Part shown: piece after piece, positions 8,748 to 20,157 of the stretch
Position numbering within the stretch: the first letter of the stretch is position 1
Layout: every line of letters begins with the position of its first letter
NCBI RefSeq assembly: GCF_001418105.1
Contig: NZ_LIQI01000014.1
Coordinates: 1-64,000, forward strand
DNA from: Lacinutrix himadriensis
Lineage (GTDB): Bacteria > Bacteroidota > Bacteroidia > Flavobacteriales > Flavobacteriaceae
DNA: 64,000 nt
Reading direction: 5' to 3'
The notes under the pieces: model-generated
Database searches by the model: none
The model's input: only the letters and a program-made list of their open reading frames with translations
What the model was told of the DNA's origin: nothing
Program-made: the position numbers and the translations under genes

Positions 8748-11720
8748 TTATGCTTCTAACGCTTCGTCTTCTTTTTCTTTAATTTTTAATGCATCTGTTG
8801 CACCACCTCTTTTTACAGAATCGTACATGATTGGCGTTGCAATAAATAATGATGAGTATGTACCTACAACTACACCTACTATTAATGCGAACATAAATCC
8901 TCTAATAGAATCTCCACCAAAGATAAAGATAGCTAATAACACTACTAAAGTAGTTAAAGAAGTATTTAATGTTCTACTTAATGTACTGCTTAATGATGCG
9001 TTAATTACTTTGTCAAAATCCCAAGTAGTATGCTCGTTGAAGAATTCTCTAATTCTATCAAATACAACTACCGTATCATTTAATGAGTACCCAATAACCG
9101 TTAAGATTGCTGCGATAAATGCTTGGTCAATTTCCATTGTAAAAGGCATGAATTTGTAAGTAAGAGAGAAAACACCTAATACAATTAATACATCATGAAA
9201 TACTGCTGCTACTGCACCAAGTGAGAATTGCCATCTTTTGAAACGGAATAAGATATATAAGAATACTACGATTAGAGATCCTAAAATTGCCCAGAATGAA
9301 GCTCTTTTAATATCATCTGCAATAGAAGGACTTACTTTGTAAGATTCCATTACACCAATTTGTTTATCCTCATCGTTAAGATTGATAAACTCATCATAAC
9401 TAATGTTTGATAAATGTGGTTGTAATGCGTTAAATAATTTATGTCTGATTTCTTCATCTACTTCTGAAGAAGCTTCATTAATTTTATATTTAGTAGTAAT
9501 TTTCACATCATTACTAGTACCAATTAATTTAGCATCTGCACTTCCAAATACTTCTTCAGCAGAAAGAATTCCAGAAATCTCTGAAGCACTAACTGGTTGC
9601 TCAAAACGTACTTGGTATGTTCTTCCTCCCACAAAGTCTACACCTTGATCTAATTTGTTTGTAAATAAAGATCCTAAACTGATAAGAATAAAAGCTCCAG
9701 AAACAATATAAGCAATCTTACGTTTCTTTAAGAAATCGATATTAATGTTTCTAAATAAGTTTTTAGTTAAGCTTGTTGAGAAATCTAATTTACCACCTCT
9801 ATTAGCATACCAATCTACTAATAATCTAGTAATAAAGATTGCTGTAAATAATGAAGTTACAATACCAATAATTAATGTAGTTGCGAAACCTTTAATTGGT
9901 CCTGTACCAAATACAAATAAAATTAATGCGGTTAAACCAGTAGTAACGTTGGCATCTAAAATAGAAGATAATGCATTTGAGAAACCATCTTTAATAGATG
10001 TTGCTTGGTCTTTACCTTTAGCAAGTTCTTCTCGAATACGCTCAAAAATAAGTACGTTTGCATCTACAGACATACCAATAGTTAATACAATACCTGCAAT
10101 TCCAGGAAGTGTTAATACTGCTCCTAAACCAGAAAGGATACCAAATATTAATAAGATATTTAATGCCATTGCAATATCTGCAAATAAACCTGCTTTACCG
10201 TAGTATAAGAACATCCATACTAATACTAATGCTAATGCAATAGCGAAAGAGTTTTTACCACTATCAATAGCTTCTTGTCCTAAAGAAGGACCAACTACAT
10301 CACTTTGAATAATATCTGCTCTAGCTGGTAATTTACCTGCTCTTAAAACGTTTGCTAAATCGGTTGCTTCATTAAGTGTGAAGTTTCCAGAAATTTGAGA
10401 GTTACCACCTGCAATTGCTCCTGTTGTTACTCCAGGTGCAGAATACACTACGTCATCTAAAACAATAGCGATTTGGCTTCTTTGTGTAAAAGCTCTTCCA
10501 GTCATTTCTTCCCAGATTTTAGCACCTTTACTATTCATTTGCATACTTACAAGAGGTTTTCCTAAAGGATCATAATCTTGTCTTGCATCTACAACAACAC
10601 CACCACCTAATTCTGGTACGTTTTCTCTGTTTGCAATTAATGCATATAAGTCTACTAACTCACTATCTCCTTTTTGTTTTCCGAAGGCGAATTTCACATA
10701 ACGTTGTTCTGCTGGAAGTAAGCTTCTTACTTGTGGCATATTTAAATACTCACTAATAATTTCTCTATCGTTAATATTAACTAAAGCAATTGCTGCAGGA
10801 TCTTGAGAACCTATTAACTTGTCTAAAAGCGGATTTGCAACTACAACTGTAGAATCTGGATCATCTCCTAAAAGGTCTGCAATTTTATCTTCTTCTGAAG
10901 TTGTTTCTTTAACCTCTTCTGTATTTACTTCATTCGATTTTTGAATGCTCTTAATCGTTTCGTTAGCCTGAACTAAAAAGTTGTTAAAAAGGGTTTTGTT
11001 ATATACATCCCAAAACTCTAACTGTGCAGTACTTTGTAATAATTTAGTAGCACGTTCTGCATCTTTAACTCCTGGTAATTCTACTAGAATTCTCCCTGAG
11101 TTCCCCATACGTTGAATATTTGGTGATGTTACACCAAACTCATCAATACGTTTACGTAATACTTCGAAAGCAGAAACAATAGACTCATCAATTTTTCTAG
11201 AGATCACTGGCTTTACTTCAGAATCTGTCATATTTCCATCAATCTCACCATCTAGTGCTCTGGTATAGAATATGTCTGGAGAAGCTAATTTAGAATCTCC
11301 TTTTATAGCTTCAAAAGAAGTATAAAAATCTTCTAAATATGTATTCTGACTATCTTTTTGAAGTTCTGTAGCATCATCTAATGCCTTATTAAAAATAGGG
11401 TTTGCTGTATTATTCGCTAATCCTTTTAATATATCTTTTACTGAAACTTGTAAGATTACATTAACCCCACCTTTAAGGTCAAGTCCTAAGTTCATCGCAT
11501 TTTCTTTTACCTCGTTGTAGGTATATTTTGCGACTCCAATATTATAGACCTCTGTATTAGCTAGTGAATCTAAATACCTTGTTTCTTTTGCAGAATCTCC
11601 ATTTGCATAAGCTGCTGCATTACTTTCTATACTACTGTTTTTAAACGTGAATGATAATTGGTAAATACTTACCAAACCAAACAATAGCGCAAATAATTTT
11701 ACTAATCCTTTGTTTTGCAT
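8748..11720 (-). CDS. secDF: Fused protein translocase subunit SecDF
   Basis: Inner-membrane RND-type protein that uses the proton motive force to help the Sec translocon export proteins. At 990 residues it is the SecD-SecF fusion usual in Bacteroidota. The N-terminus has one membrane segment, followed by the first periplasmic domain (LRKRIDEFGVTSPNIQRMG, ILVELPGVKD). SecD transmembrane motifs follow (SLGQEAIDSGK, GIVLTIGMSVDANVLIFERIREEL), then a SecF half with DFVGGRTYQVRF and TVIGYSLNDTVVVFDRIRE. The aspartates in the two SVDANVLIFERIRE / LNDTVVVFDRIRE repeats are those needed for proton coupling in the family. A -7 box lies at 11,756-11,763 and a terminator directly follows. Confidence 0.97.
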   Translation of the reverse strand: MQNKGLVKLFALLFGLVSIYQLSFTFKNSSIESNAAAYANGDSAKETRYLDSLANTEVYNIGVAKYTYNEVKENAMNLGLDLKGGVNVILQVSVKDILKGLANNTANPIFNKALDDATELQKDSQNTYLEDFYTSFEAIKGDSKLASPDIFYTRALDGEIDGNMTDSEVKPVISRKIDESIVSAFEVLRKRIDEFGVTSPNIQRMGNSGRILVELPGVKDAERATKLLQSTAQLEFWDVYNKTLFNNFLVQANETIKSIQKSNEVNTEEVKETTSEEDKIADLLGDDPDSTVVVANPLLDKLIGSQDPAAIALVNINDREIISEYLNMPQVRSLLPAEQRYVKFAFGKQKGDSELVDLYALIANRENVPELGGGVVVDARQDYDPLGKPLVSMQMNSKGAKIWEEMTGRAFTQRSQIAIVLDDVVYSAPGVTTGAIAGGNSQISGNFTLNEATDLANVLRAGKLPARADIIQSDVVGPSLGQEAIDSGKNSFAIALALVLVWMFLYYGKAGLFADIAMALNILLIFGILSGLGAVLTLPGIAGIVLTIGMSVDANVLIFERIREELAKGKDQATSIKDGFSNALSSILDANVTTGLTALILFVFGTGPIKGFATTLIIGIVTSLFTAIFITRLLVDWYANRGGKLDFSTSLTKNLFRNINIDFLKKRKIAYIVSGAFILISLGSLFTNKLDQGVDFVGGRTYQVRFEQPVSASEISGILSAEEVFGSADAKLIGTSNDVKITTKYKINEASSEVDEEIRHKLFNALQPHLSNISYDEFINLNDEDKQIGVMESYKVSPSIADDIKRASFWAILGSLIVVFLYILFRFKRWQFSLGAVAAVFHDVLIVLGVFSLTYKFMPFTMEIDQAFIAAILTVIGYSLNDTVVVFDRIREFFNEHTTWDFDKVINASLSSTLSRTLNTSLTTLVVLLAIFIFGGDSIRGFMFALIVGVVVGTYSSLFIATPIMYDSVKRGGATDALKIKEKEDEALEA

Positions 11721-11755
11721 TTTAATAATTTTTTATGGTCAATTTTTTGAACGTG

Positions 11756-11763
11756 CAAATATA
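11756..11763 (-). promoter_or_regulatory. Candidate secDF promoter -7 box
   Basis: TATATTTG on the minus strand, 35 bases before the secDF start, fits TAnnTTTG. Confidence 0.5.
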
Positions 11764-11865
11764 TAGTTTACGCGTAGTTTTTTGACACTTTTTTAATGTT
11801 TAAATAAGATTTTAGCTTGTTTATTCTTAGACACAAGTATGTGTTAAGAAATTAATTAGCTAGTT

Positions 11866-12486
11866 TTATGAAGTTTTGTTAGTATTTGGTCCTGCTCTAA
11901 CTTCAGGTATTTTATACGAAGTATAATCTATTGCTATTGCAATATTTGTATTCACTTTATAGGCAACCTGTATATCTGTATGGATCTCAATTATTTCTAC
12001 AATAGAAGCTGAAAAATACACATTTGGATTAGAATAACGATCGCTTTCTAATTTAGGTTCTATAGCAACTTTACCATCAAAGCCAGAGTTTGCATCCTTA
12101 GCATCTTGAATTTTAAAAACATCCAGATTATAATTAGCAGTATCTTTATTTGAAGGTACTTTTTCTTCTTTACTTTTGGAAGGATAATCTATTGCTAGAT
12201 TTTTTTCGTTGGAAAGTATTTTCTTTACTAGAACAACATCTGCATCACTATAATAGGTGATTTTTAGCTGATTGTTTTCAATTTTATGAATTTGAATATT
12301 ATCGACGCCTAGGTCAAACAATTGCTTTTTTACAATAGCAACCGTGTTTTCAATTTCATTGGAAGTGATAGTAGTATCGGAAAACTGCAGTACAATTTTC
12401 TGATTTGGCAAAGCAGATTGCTCCTTACTAATATAACCTAGTAAGGTGAAAGCAATAACTAAAGTACAGATGTACCACTTTTTCAT
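11866..12486 (-). CDS. Exported small protein resembling a SecD periplasmic P1 domain
   Basis: 206 residues beginning with a hydrophobic signal or anchor (WYICTLVIAFTLLGYI). Residues 30-95 (TSNEIENTVAIVKKQLFDLGVDNI...LKITYYSDADVVLVKKIL) follow the same helix-strand-strand-helix pattern as the SecDF segment with LRKRIDEFGVTSPNI...ILVELPGVKDAERATKLL, so it looks like a stand-alone relative of that domain. The similarity was judged by eye and is inference. The remainder is unassigned. It lies 145 bases upstream of secDF in the same orientation, but secDF appears to have its own promoter. Its -7 box is only 4 bases from the ATG. Confidence 0.6.
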   Translation of the reverse strand: MKKWYICTLVIAFTLLGYISKEQSALPNQKIVLQFSDTTITSNEIENTVAIVKKQLFDLGVDNIQIHKIENNQLKITYYSDADVVLVKKILSNEKNLAIDYPSKSKEEKVPSNKDTANYNLDVFKIQDAKDANSGFDGKVAIEPKLESDRYSNPNVYFSASIVEIIEIHTDIQVAYKVNTNIAIAIDYTSYKIPEVRAGPNTNKTS

Positions 12487-12490
12487 GCGC

Positions 12491-12498
12491 CAAATATA
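12491..12498 (-). promoter_or_regulatory. -7 box 4 bases before the start codon
   Basis: TATATTTG on the minus strand is followed by GCGC and ATG. With the usual distance from -7 box to transcript start, the mRNA would begin at or next to the ATG. Confidence 0.5.
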
Positions 12499-12525
12499 AG
12501 AAAATAAGATAGTATATCTAAAAAA

Positions 12526-12560
12526 AAAGCCTGAGGTGTTTAATAAACATCTCAGACTTC
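12526..12560 (-). terminator. Likely terminator after the DUF4412-like gene
   Basis: Imperfect hairpin AAGcCTGAGgTGTTTA / TAAACAtCTCAGaCTT with an A-run that becomes the U-tract on the minus strand. Confidence 0.7.
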
Positions 12561-12591
12561 TAAAATTAACCTTTAAAGTGGTGTAATTTAC

Positions 12592-13269
12592 TTACATACC
12601 TTGAATTTTATCTACTTTTTTATAGCCTTCTAATGGTGTCATATTAAATTTCTCTGCATCTACAGCTTCTCCTTTAACCTCGGTCACTTCGTTAATCATA
12701 ATAATGTCCATTCCCATTTGGTTCATGGTCATTTTCATATACATAGGAAAACCTTTAAACTCCTCACTAAAAGTTGTTGTTTGTTGATTTACTGCATTAA
12801 TTTTTTCTGTAGAAAAAATATCCATTGTCATATTCACACCATCTTTACTCATAACAACATGATACACATTACAAACATAACCAAGAATGGTTTTTGTTTC
12901 ATCCGCTTTAGTAATGGTCATTCCTTTTAAATCTTCTTCGCTAGGTTGCGTTATATCTTTTATAGCATATTGCTTTCCTCCAGCCATTGGGTTATTCATC
13001 ATAACCAACATTTTTTTAGCTTCAGAATCAATAATATTAACAGCCTCTCCAGTCATTGGATTATTCACTTCTGTACGCGTTTTATTATCCTTGAAATAGG
13101 TTACAGAATTTATATCGCCAATCATTGCTAATTGCGCTTGCACCTCAGGACTCTCACTGGACATGGTCATTTTAGAAGCGATAACACCTTCTAACAATTG
13201 CTCTTGAGCTACAGCAGATAAGCTAAAAGCTACTAATAATACAAATAGATATTTTTTCATTTTTCTCAT
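12592..13269 (-). CDS. DUF4412-like periplasmic protein
   Basis: A 225-residue protein; the better start is the second ATG (MKKYLFVLLVAFSLSAVAQ, 13,260), which gives a clean signal peptide. The mature part has repeated Met-rich stretches (MVMMNNPMAGGKQY, MYMKMTMNQMGMDIIMINEV). The order of a modified-residue-like strand (VTYFKDNKTRTEV), a cysteine segment (ILGYVCNVYHV) and a final EKFNMTPLEGYKKVD is typical of DUF4412-type exported proteins. The function is not known. The Met-rich character might suit metal or oxidant contact, but that is speculation. It is flanked by hairpin terminators and so is monocistronic. Confidence 0.7.
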   Translation of the reverse strand: MRKMKKYLFVLLVAFSLSAVAQEQLLEGVIASKMTMSSESPEVQAQLAMIGDINSVTYFKDNKTRTEVNNPMTGEAVNIIDSEAKKMLVMMNNPMAGGKQYAIKDITQPSEEDLKGMTITKADETKTILGYVCNVYHVVMSKDGVNMTMDIFSTEKINAVNQQTTTFSEEFKGFPMYMKMTMNQMGMDIIMINEVTEVKGEAVDAEKFNMTPLEGYKKVDKIQGM

Positions 13270-13324
13270 TTTAAATTATTTCTTTTTTACGTGTTACAAC
13301 TTACTCATTTACTTGTTAAAAACA

Positions 13325-13358
13325 AAAAACCTCAACAACTATTGTTATTGAGGTTTTT
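13325..13358. terminator. Terminator downstream of mdh
   Basis: AAAAACCTCAA (13,325-13,335) pairs with TTGAGGTTTTT (13,348-13,358); the T-tract lies on either strand, so it can work in both directions. Confidence 0.85.
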
Positions 13359-13379
13359 ATTATAACACTTATAATTGGA

Positions 13380-14306
13380 TTATAATTCTAATAATCCGTT
13401 AGTTGCTTTTACACCTTCAGCAGATTCTGCTAATTTTGCTTTTTCAGCATCTGTTAAGCTAATTTCAACAATTTTCTCAATTCCGTTAGCACCTAAAACA
13501 CAAGGAACACCAATAGCTAAATCGCTTAATCCAAATTCACCATCTAATAAAGCTGAACAAGGGAAAATCTTTTTAGTATCACAAGCAATTGCTTGTACCA
13601 TTCCAGATACAGCTGCTCCTGGAGCATACCAAGCAGAAGTACCTAATAAACCAGTAAGTGTTGCACCACCTACTTTAGTATCTTGTACTACTTGATCCAT
13701 ACGTTCTTCCGATAAGAATTCAGAAACAACAACACTATTTCTTACGGCTTTACCAATTAATGGCACCATACCTTTGTCGCTATGTCCACCAATTACCATT
13801 CCGTCTACATCACTAATAGGCGCACCTAAAGCTTCTGCTAATCTGTATTTAAAACGAGCAGAATCTAAAGCTCCTCCCATTCCAATAATCTTACTTTTTG
13901 GTAAACCAGTAGTTTTATGTACTAAATACGTCATCGTATCCATTGGATTAGATACTACAATAATAATGGTATTTGGCGAATGCTCTATTAAGCTAGAAGA
14001 CACCATTTTTACAATTCCTGCGTTAATACCAATTAACTCTTCACGAGTCATCCCTGGTTTTCTAGGAATACCTGAAGTAATTACACAAACATCAGAACCT
14101 GCTGTTTTAGAATAATCATTCGTAATTCCTGTTATTTTTGTATCGAATCCGTTTAAAGATGCAGTTTGCATTAAATCCATAGCTTTACCTTCCGCAAAAC
14201 CTTCTTTAATGTCTAATAAAACTACTTCTGAAGCAAAGTTTTTAATAGCAATATATTCTGCACAACTTGCTCCTACTGCTCCTGCTCCTACTACTGTTAC
14301 TTTCAT
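13380..14306 (-). CDS. mdh: Malate dehydrogenase
   Basis: NAD-dependent oxidation of malate to oxaloacetate in the TCA cycle. The 308-residue LDH-like enzyme shows the Rossmann motif GAGAVGASCAEY at the N-terminus, the substrate loop GIPRKPGMTREEL whose first arginine selects malate over lactate, VVSNPMD, and the catalytic histidine in GGHSDKGMVPL preceded by RFKYRLAEAL. The C-terminus ends normally. It is monocistronic, with a hairpin terminator 20 bases after the stop. Confidence 0.95.
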   Translation of the reverse strand: MKVTVVGAGAVGASCAEYIAIKNFASEVVLLDIKEGFAEGKAMDLMQTASLNGFDTKITGITNDYSKTAGSDVCVITSGIPRKPGMTREELIGINAGIVKMVSSSLIEHSPNTIIIVVSNPMDTMTYLVHKTTGLPKSKIIGMGGALDSARFKYRLAEALGAPISDVDGMVIGGHSDKGMVPLIGKAVRNSVVVSEFLSEERMDQVVQDTKVGGATLTGLLGTSAWYAPGAAVSGMVQAIACDTKKIFPCSALLDGEFGLSDLAIGVPCVLGANGIEKIVEISLTDAEKAKLAESAEGVKATNGLLEL

Positions 14307-14372
14307 TTTTTATGTTTTTAATTTGTGTTGATTTATTATAAGTGTAAAATTAATGATTTCTAATGACTTTTA

Positions 14373-15254
14373 CTATAATCCAAACCAGCTTTTACGCACT
14401 TGATAAGGATAACGTTCATATATGGTATTGTCTTCATACATAATGTCATCGTTTATAAAATCTTCTTTAGCTTCTATAAACGTCTTTTCTGCTTTTTCTA
14501 TTTCTCCTATCCTTCCTAAGCATATTGCTTTATAATATTTTACATCGCTAAATTTTGGCTGAAGAAGTAATGCTTCATCAAATATTTTAATGGCTTCTTC
14601 AAAATTATTTAATTCGTAATTCGCAATTCCTAAGTACATTAAATCGGTAAAATGAATCCACTCTTCACCGTCTTCTTTAACGGATTGCGCGATACTTTTT
14701 TCAAAAAAATCTTTTGCTTTTTCAAATGCATTTAATTGCAGATTGCATAATCCTAAATAAAAATAATAGGAATGATCCATCACATAAGATTCCCCATTTA
14801 ATTCTAAAGCCTTATTAAAATCTACAATAGCATCTTTGTAGTTTTTAGAAAATATGCATTTCATAAAAGCCATATAATCTAACCATTTTTCAGGATCTAA
14901 TGCTGCTGCTTTTTCCAAAAAAGGCAAGCCAAGTTCGTCTTTATCTTCTTTATACAAAGGCATTACTCTTTGCTGATAGAGATATGCAATCTTTGGGTGT
15001 TTTGTTATTGCTGAATCTAAAATATTTCTTCTTTTTTCAGAATTTAAAGGATATCTACCTGCTTTATAAAGCACTAACTTGGCTATAGAATCTGTTTCAA
15101 AAGAAGTTAAAGCAAGGTCCTTATTTTGCGGTGTATTTATTTCTGAATCCTTCAGATTTTTAGCGCTATTTTTTAGTTCTTCTTTACTTTCACAAGCAAA
15201 CAAAAAGATACTAAAAACAATTAAAATCCTATATATTTTTCCGGAGTATATCAT
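14373..15254 (-). CDS. TPR-repeat lipoprotein
   Basis: The frame is open up to 15,359, but the gyrB terminators occupy 15,272-15,352. The ATG at 15,254 begins a proper lipoprotein signal (MIYSGKIYRILIVFSIFLFAC), so that is the start chosen. The 293-residue protein has tetratricopeptide repeats from about residue 85 to 265 (YLYQQRVMPLYKEDKDELG, ALELNGESYVMDHSYYFYLG, YLGIANYELNNFEEAIKIFDEALLLQP, YYKAICLGRIGEIEKAEKTF). It is probably a periplasm-facing scaffold; partners are unknown. Confidence 0.8.
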   Translation of the reverse strand: MIYSGKIYRILIVFSIFLFACESKEELKNSAKNLKDSEINTPQNKDLALTSFETDSIAKLVLYKAGRYPLNSEKRRNILDSAITKHPKIAYLYQQRVMPLYKEDKDELGLPFLEKAAALDPEKWLDYMAFMKCIFSKNYKDAIVDFNKALELNGESYVMDHSYYFYLGLCNLQLNAFEKAKDFFEKSIAQSVKEDGEEWIHFTDLMYLGIANYELNNFEEAIKIFDEALLLQPKFSDVKYYKAICLGRIGEIEKAEKTFIEAKEDFINDDIMYEDNTIYERYPYQVRKSWFGL

Positions 15255-15271
15255 AGATACTAAATATAAAA

Positions 15272-15305
15272 AAAACCTGTAAAGAAATGAAACTTTACAG
15301 GTTTT
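15272..15305. terminator. Distal hairpin downstream of gyrB
   Basis: AAAACCTGTAAAG (15,272-15,284) pairs perfectly with CTTTACAGGTTTT (15,293-15,305), loop of 8. It is the second of two stacked hairpins after gyrB. Confidence 0.85.
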
Positions 15306-15327
15306 AAAATGTTGTTGATACAAATAC

Positions 15328-15352
15328 TTTGTAGGTTTTAAAAACCTACAAA
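15328..15352. terminator. Perfect 25-bp palindrome just after gyrB
   Basis: TTTGTAGGTTTT, one A, then AAAACCTACAAA, ending 8 bases from the gyrB stop. It probably acts as the proximal terminator and resembles the dispersed CCTAC-AGGTTTT palindrome also present near 53,212. Confidence 0.75.
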
Positions 15353-15359
15353 AATACAA

Positions 15360-17615
<2,256 letters not shown>

Positions 17616-19289
17616 TTAAGAAGTCGCATAAGACTTGTCATGCACGTTTGCAATGGCACGACCAGAAGGCTCATTCATGTTTTTAAACGCCTCATCCCAT
17701 TCTAAAGCAGTTGCAGTACTACAAGCTACACTTGCTTCTTGCGGCACACTTAAAGCAGCTGCATCACTTGGAAAATGTTCTTCAAAGATCGAACGGTAAT
17801 AAAACTCTTCTTTGTTTTGTGGTGTTTGTATTGGAAATCTAAATTTAGCATTTGCCATTTGTTCATCGGTAACCGCTTCATCTACCACTTCTTTAAGGGT
17901 ATCAATCCAACTATAACCAACACCATCACTAAATTGTTCTTTTTGTCTCCAAGCTACACTTTCTGGTAACATGTCTTCAAATGCTTTACGAATCACCCAT
18001 TTTTCCATGCGTTCTCCGTTAATCATTTTATCTTGAGGATTGATGCGCATAGCAACATCCATAAATTCTTTATCTAAAAATGGCACACGTCCTTCAATTC
18101 CCCAAGCAGCTAAACTTTTGTTCGCTCTTAAACAATCGTACATGTGTAATTTATCTAATTTTCTAACCGTTTCTTCATGAAACTCTTGTGCATTTGGCGC
18201 TTTATGAAAGTATAAATAGCCTCCAAAAATCTCATCTGCACCTTCACCAGATAATACCATTTTAATTCCCATAGACTTAATAACTCTTGCCATTAAATAC
18301 ATTGGTGTAGAAGAACGAATCGTAGTAATGTCATAGGTTTCAATGTTATAAATTACATCTTTAATAGCATCTAAACCTTCTTGGATAGTAAACTTAATTT
18401 CATGATGTACTGTTCCAATATGATCTGCAACTTTTTGAGCTGCTGCCAAATCTGGAGAACCTTCTAATCCTACTGCGAATGAATGTGTTTGTGGATACCA
18501 AGCATCGGAAGTATCATCACTCTCCACACGTTTTTGCGCATATTTTTTTGCAATTGCCGATACCACGGAAGAATCTAATCCACCAGATAATAATACACCA
18601 TAAGGTACATCACTCATTAATTGTCTGTGTACCGCTGCTTCTAAAGCTTCTTTAATTTCAGCAATACTTGTTTCGTTTTCTTTTACGGCATCGTATTCAC
18701 TCCAATCTCTGTTGTACCATTTTACAAATTCGCCATCTTTACTAGACATATAATGTCCTGGAGGAAATAATTCAATTTTTGTACAAATACCTTCTAGTGC
18801 TTTTAATTCGGAAGCCACATAAAAAGTTCCATTTTGATCCCAACCAATATATAAAGGAATAATCCCCATATGATCACGAGCGATAAAGTATTCGTCTTTT
18901 TCCACGTCATAAATTGCAAACCCGAAGATACCATTCATCTCATCTACAAAGTCCACCCCTTTTTCTTGGTATAATGCTAAAATAACTTCGCAGTCACTTT
19001 CGGTTTGAAAATCATACTTACCTTCAAATTGCTTACGTAATTCTCTGTGGTTATATATTTCACCATTTGCTGCTAAAACCAATTTATTATCTGGACTAAA
19101 CAAAGGTTGTTTTCCAGAAGCTGGATCAACAATTGCTAAACGCTCATGTGCCAAAATGGCTTTATCGTCACTATAAATCCCAGACCAATCTGGTCCACGA
19201 TGACGAATTGTTTTAGACATTTCTAAAACCTGAGGTCTTAAATCTTCACTCTTTTGTTTAAGGTCGAAAGCACATACAATTCCACACAT
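17616..19289 (-). CDS. asnB: Glutamine-hydrolysing asparagine synthetase B
   Basis: Makes asparagine from aspartate, ATP and glutamine. The mature catalytic Cys2 follows the initiator Met (MCGIVCAFD), beginning the N-terminal glutaminase domain; IRHRGPDWSG and NGEIYNHRELR are its binding loops. The C-terminal synthetase domain carries the PP-loop SGGLDSSVV near residue 233 and the conserved SGEGADEIFGGY. At 557 residues it has the length of the E. coli AsnB type. It is expressed alone with a strong terminator. The divergent DUF2911 gene begins 232 bases away. Confidence 0.96.
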   Translation of the reverse strand: MCGIVCAFDLKQKSEDLRPQVLEMSKTIRHRGPDWSGIYSDDKAILAHERLAIVDPASGKQPLFSPDNKLVLAANGEIYNHRELRKQFEGKYDFQTESDCEVILALYQEKGVDFVDEMNGIFGFAIYDVEKDEYFIARDHMGIIPLYIGWDQNGTFYVASELKALEGICTKIELFPPGHYMSSKDGEFVKWYNRDWSEYDAVKENETSIAEIKEALEAAVHRQLMSDVPYGVLLSGGLDSSVVSAIAKKYAQKRVESDDTSDAWYPQTHSFAVGLEGSPDLAAAQKVADHIGTVHHEIKFTIQEGLDAIKDVIYNIETYDITTIRSSTPMYLMARVIKSMGIKMVLSGEGADEIFGGYLYFHKAPNAQEFHEETVRKLDKLHMYDCLRANKSLAAWGIEGRVPFLDKEFMDVAMRINPQDKMINGERMEKWVIRKAFEDMLPESVAWRQKEQFSDGVGYSWIDTLKEVVDEAVTDEQMANAKFRFPIQTPQNKEEFYYRSIFEEHFPSDAAALSVPQEASVACSTATALEWDEAFKNMNEPSGRAIANVHDKSYATS

Positions 19290-19521
19290 AACTTATATAT
19301 TTTTAATTTTTTATTCTTTGTTGTTATCATTACTGAAGCAAATATGCGATTGTTGTTTCATATTAAAAACATAAAACACCAAAACACTTACACATTATAA
19401 CAATAAAATGAATTTTTATAATTAAATGAAATCAACTAAAAGAAAAAATAATACTATTTATCATAATTTGTAAATTTAAACATCTTGTTACGACTACTAA
19501 GAAAACTTAAAATAATTAATC

Positions 19522-20067
19522 ATGAAAAAAACACCATTTATTACAACCTTAGCATTTACACTTATTATGCTAGTAAGCTTTAATTTAAGCGCGCAAGATT
19601 TTGCAGAATTAAACAAGAGCCCAATGGATGCAGCAGCATTCCCTACAGATTATAAAAACCCGGACAAATTAATAAAAGTAGTTTATAGTAGACCACAATT
19701 AAAAGAAAGAAGCTTAGACAAGCTTGCTCCAAACGGTAAGGTTTGGCGTACTGGTGCAAATGAAGCTACCGAAATCACGTTATACACAGACATGAAATTA
19801 GGAAGTACTTTAGTTAAAGCTGGCACTTACTCTTTAGCAACTATTCCAGGAGAAAAAGAATGGACTATCATTTTAAACAAAGATTTAAACACTTGGGGAA
19901 GTTATTTTTATAATGAAGCTAACGACGTAGCAAGAATCACGGTTCCTGTTGGATCTAGCAAAAAATCTATTGAAGCTTTTTCTATCGCTTTTAAAGAAAG
20001 CGATAAAGGGGTAGATATGTTTTTAGGTTGGGATACAACAGTAGTAGCGGTACCGTTCACGAAATAA
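19522..20067 (+). CDS. DUF2911-family secreted protein
   Basis: A signal peptide (residues 1-24, ending NLSAQ) precedes a DUF2911 domain: VVYSRPQLKERSLDKLAPNGKVWRTGANEATEI, then AGTYSLATIPGEKEWTIILNKD and a final GWDTTVVAVPF strand. The family is common in Bacteroidota and its activity has not been established. The gene stands alone between asnB (divergent) and a perfect terminator. Confidence 0.88.
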   Translation: MKKTPFITTLAFTLIMLVSFNLSAQDFAELNKSPMDAAAFPTDYKNPDKLIKVVYSRPQLKERSLDKLAPNGKVWRTGANEATEITLYTDMKLGSTLVKAGTYSLATIPGEKEWTIILNKDLNTWGSYFYNEANDVARITVPVGSSKKSIEAFSIAFKESDKGVDMFLGWDTTVVAVPFTK

Positions 20068-20088
20068 GAAACACATATTATAGTATAC

Positions 20089-20121
20089 AAAAAAGCCTTA
20101 GAATTATTCTAAGGCTTTTTT
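20089..20121. terminator. Terminator between convergent genes
   Basis: A perfect 15-bp stem (AAAAAAGCCTTAGAA / TTCTAAGGCTTTTTT) with a 3-base loop; serves the DUF2911 gene and the opposing operon. Confidence 0.93.
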
Positions 20122-20157
20122 ATTTGCAAGAACTAGTAGTCTATTTTAATAATAATA

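Noticed and set aside
8665-9159. Long plus-strand open frame opposite secDF
   Set aside because: It is an antisense shadow of the SecF half, without signals of its own; same for the frames at 9403, 9745, 13,375 and 13,774.
15255-15359. N-terminal extension of the TPR lipoprotein
   Set aside because: It would place the coding region over two gyrB terminators and hide the lipoprotein signal, so the start at 15,254 is preferred.
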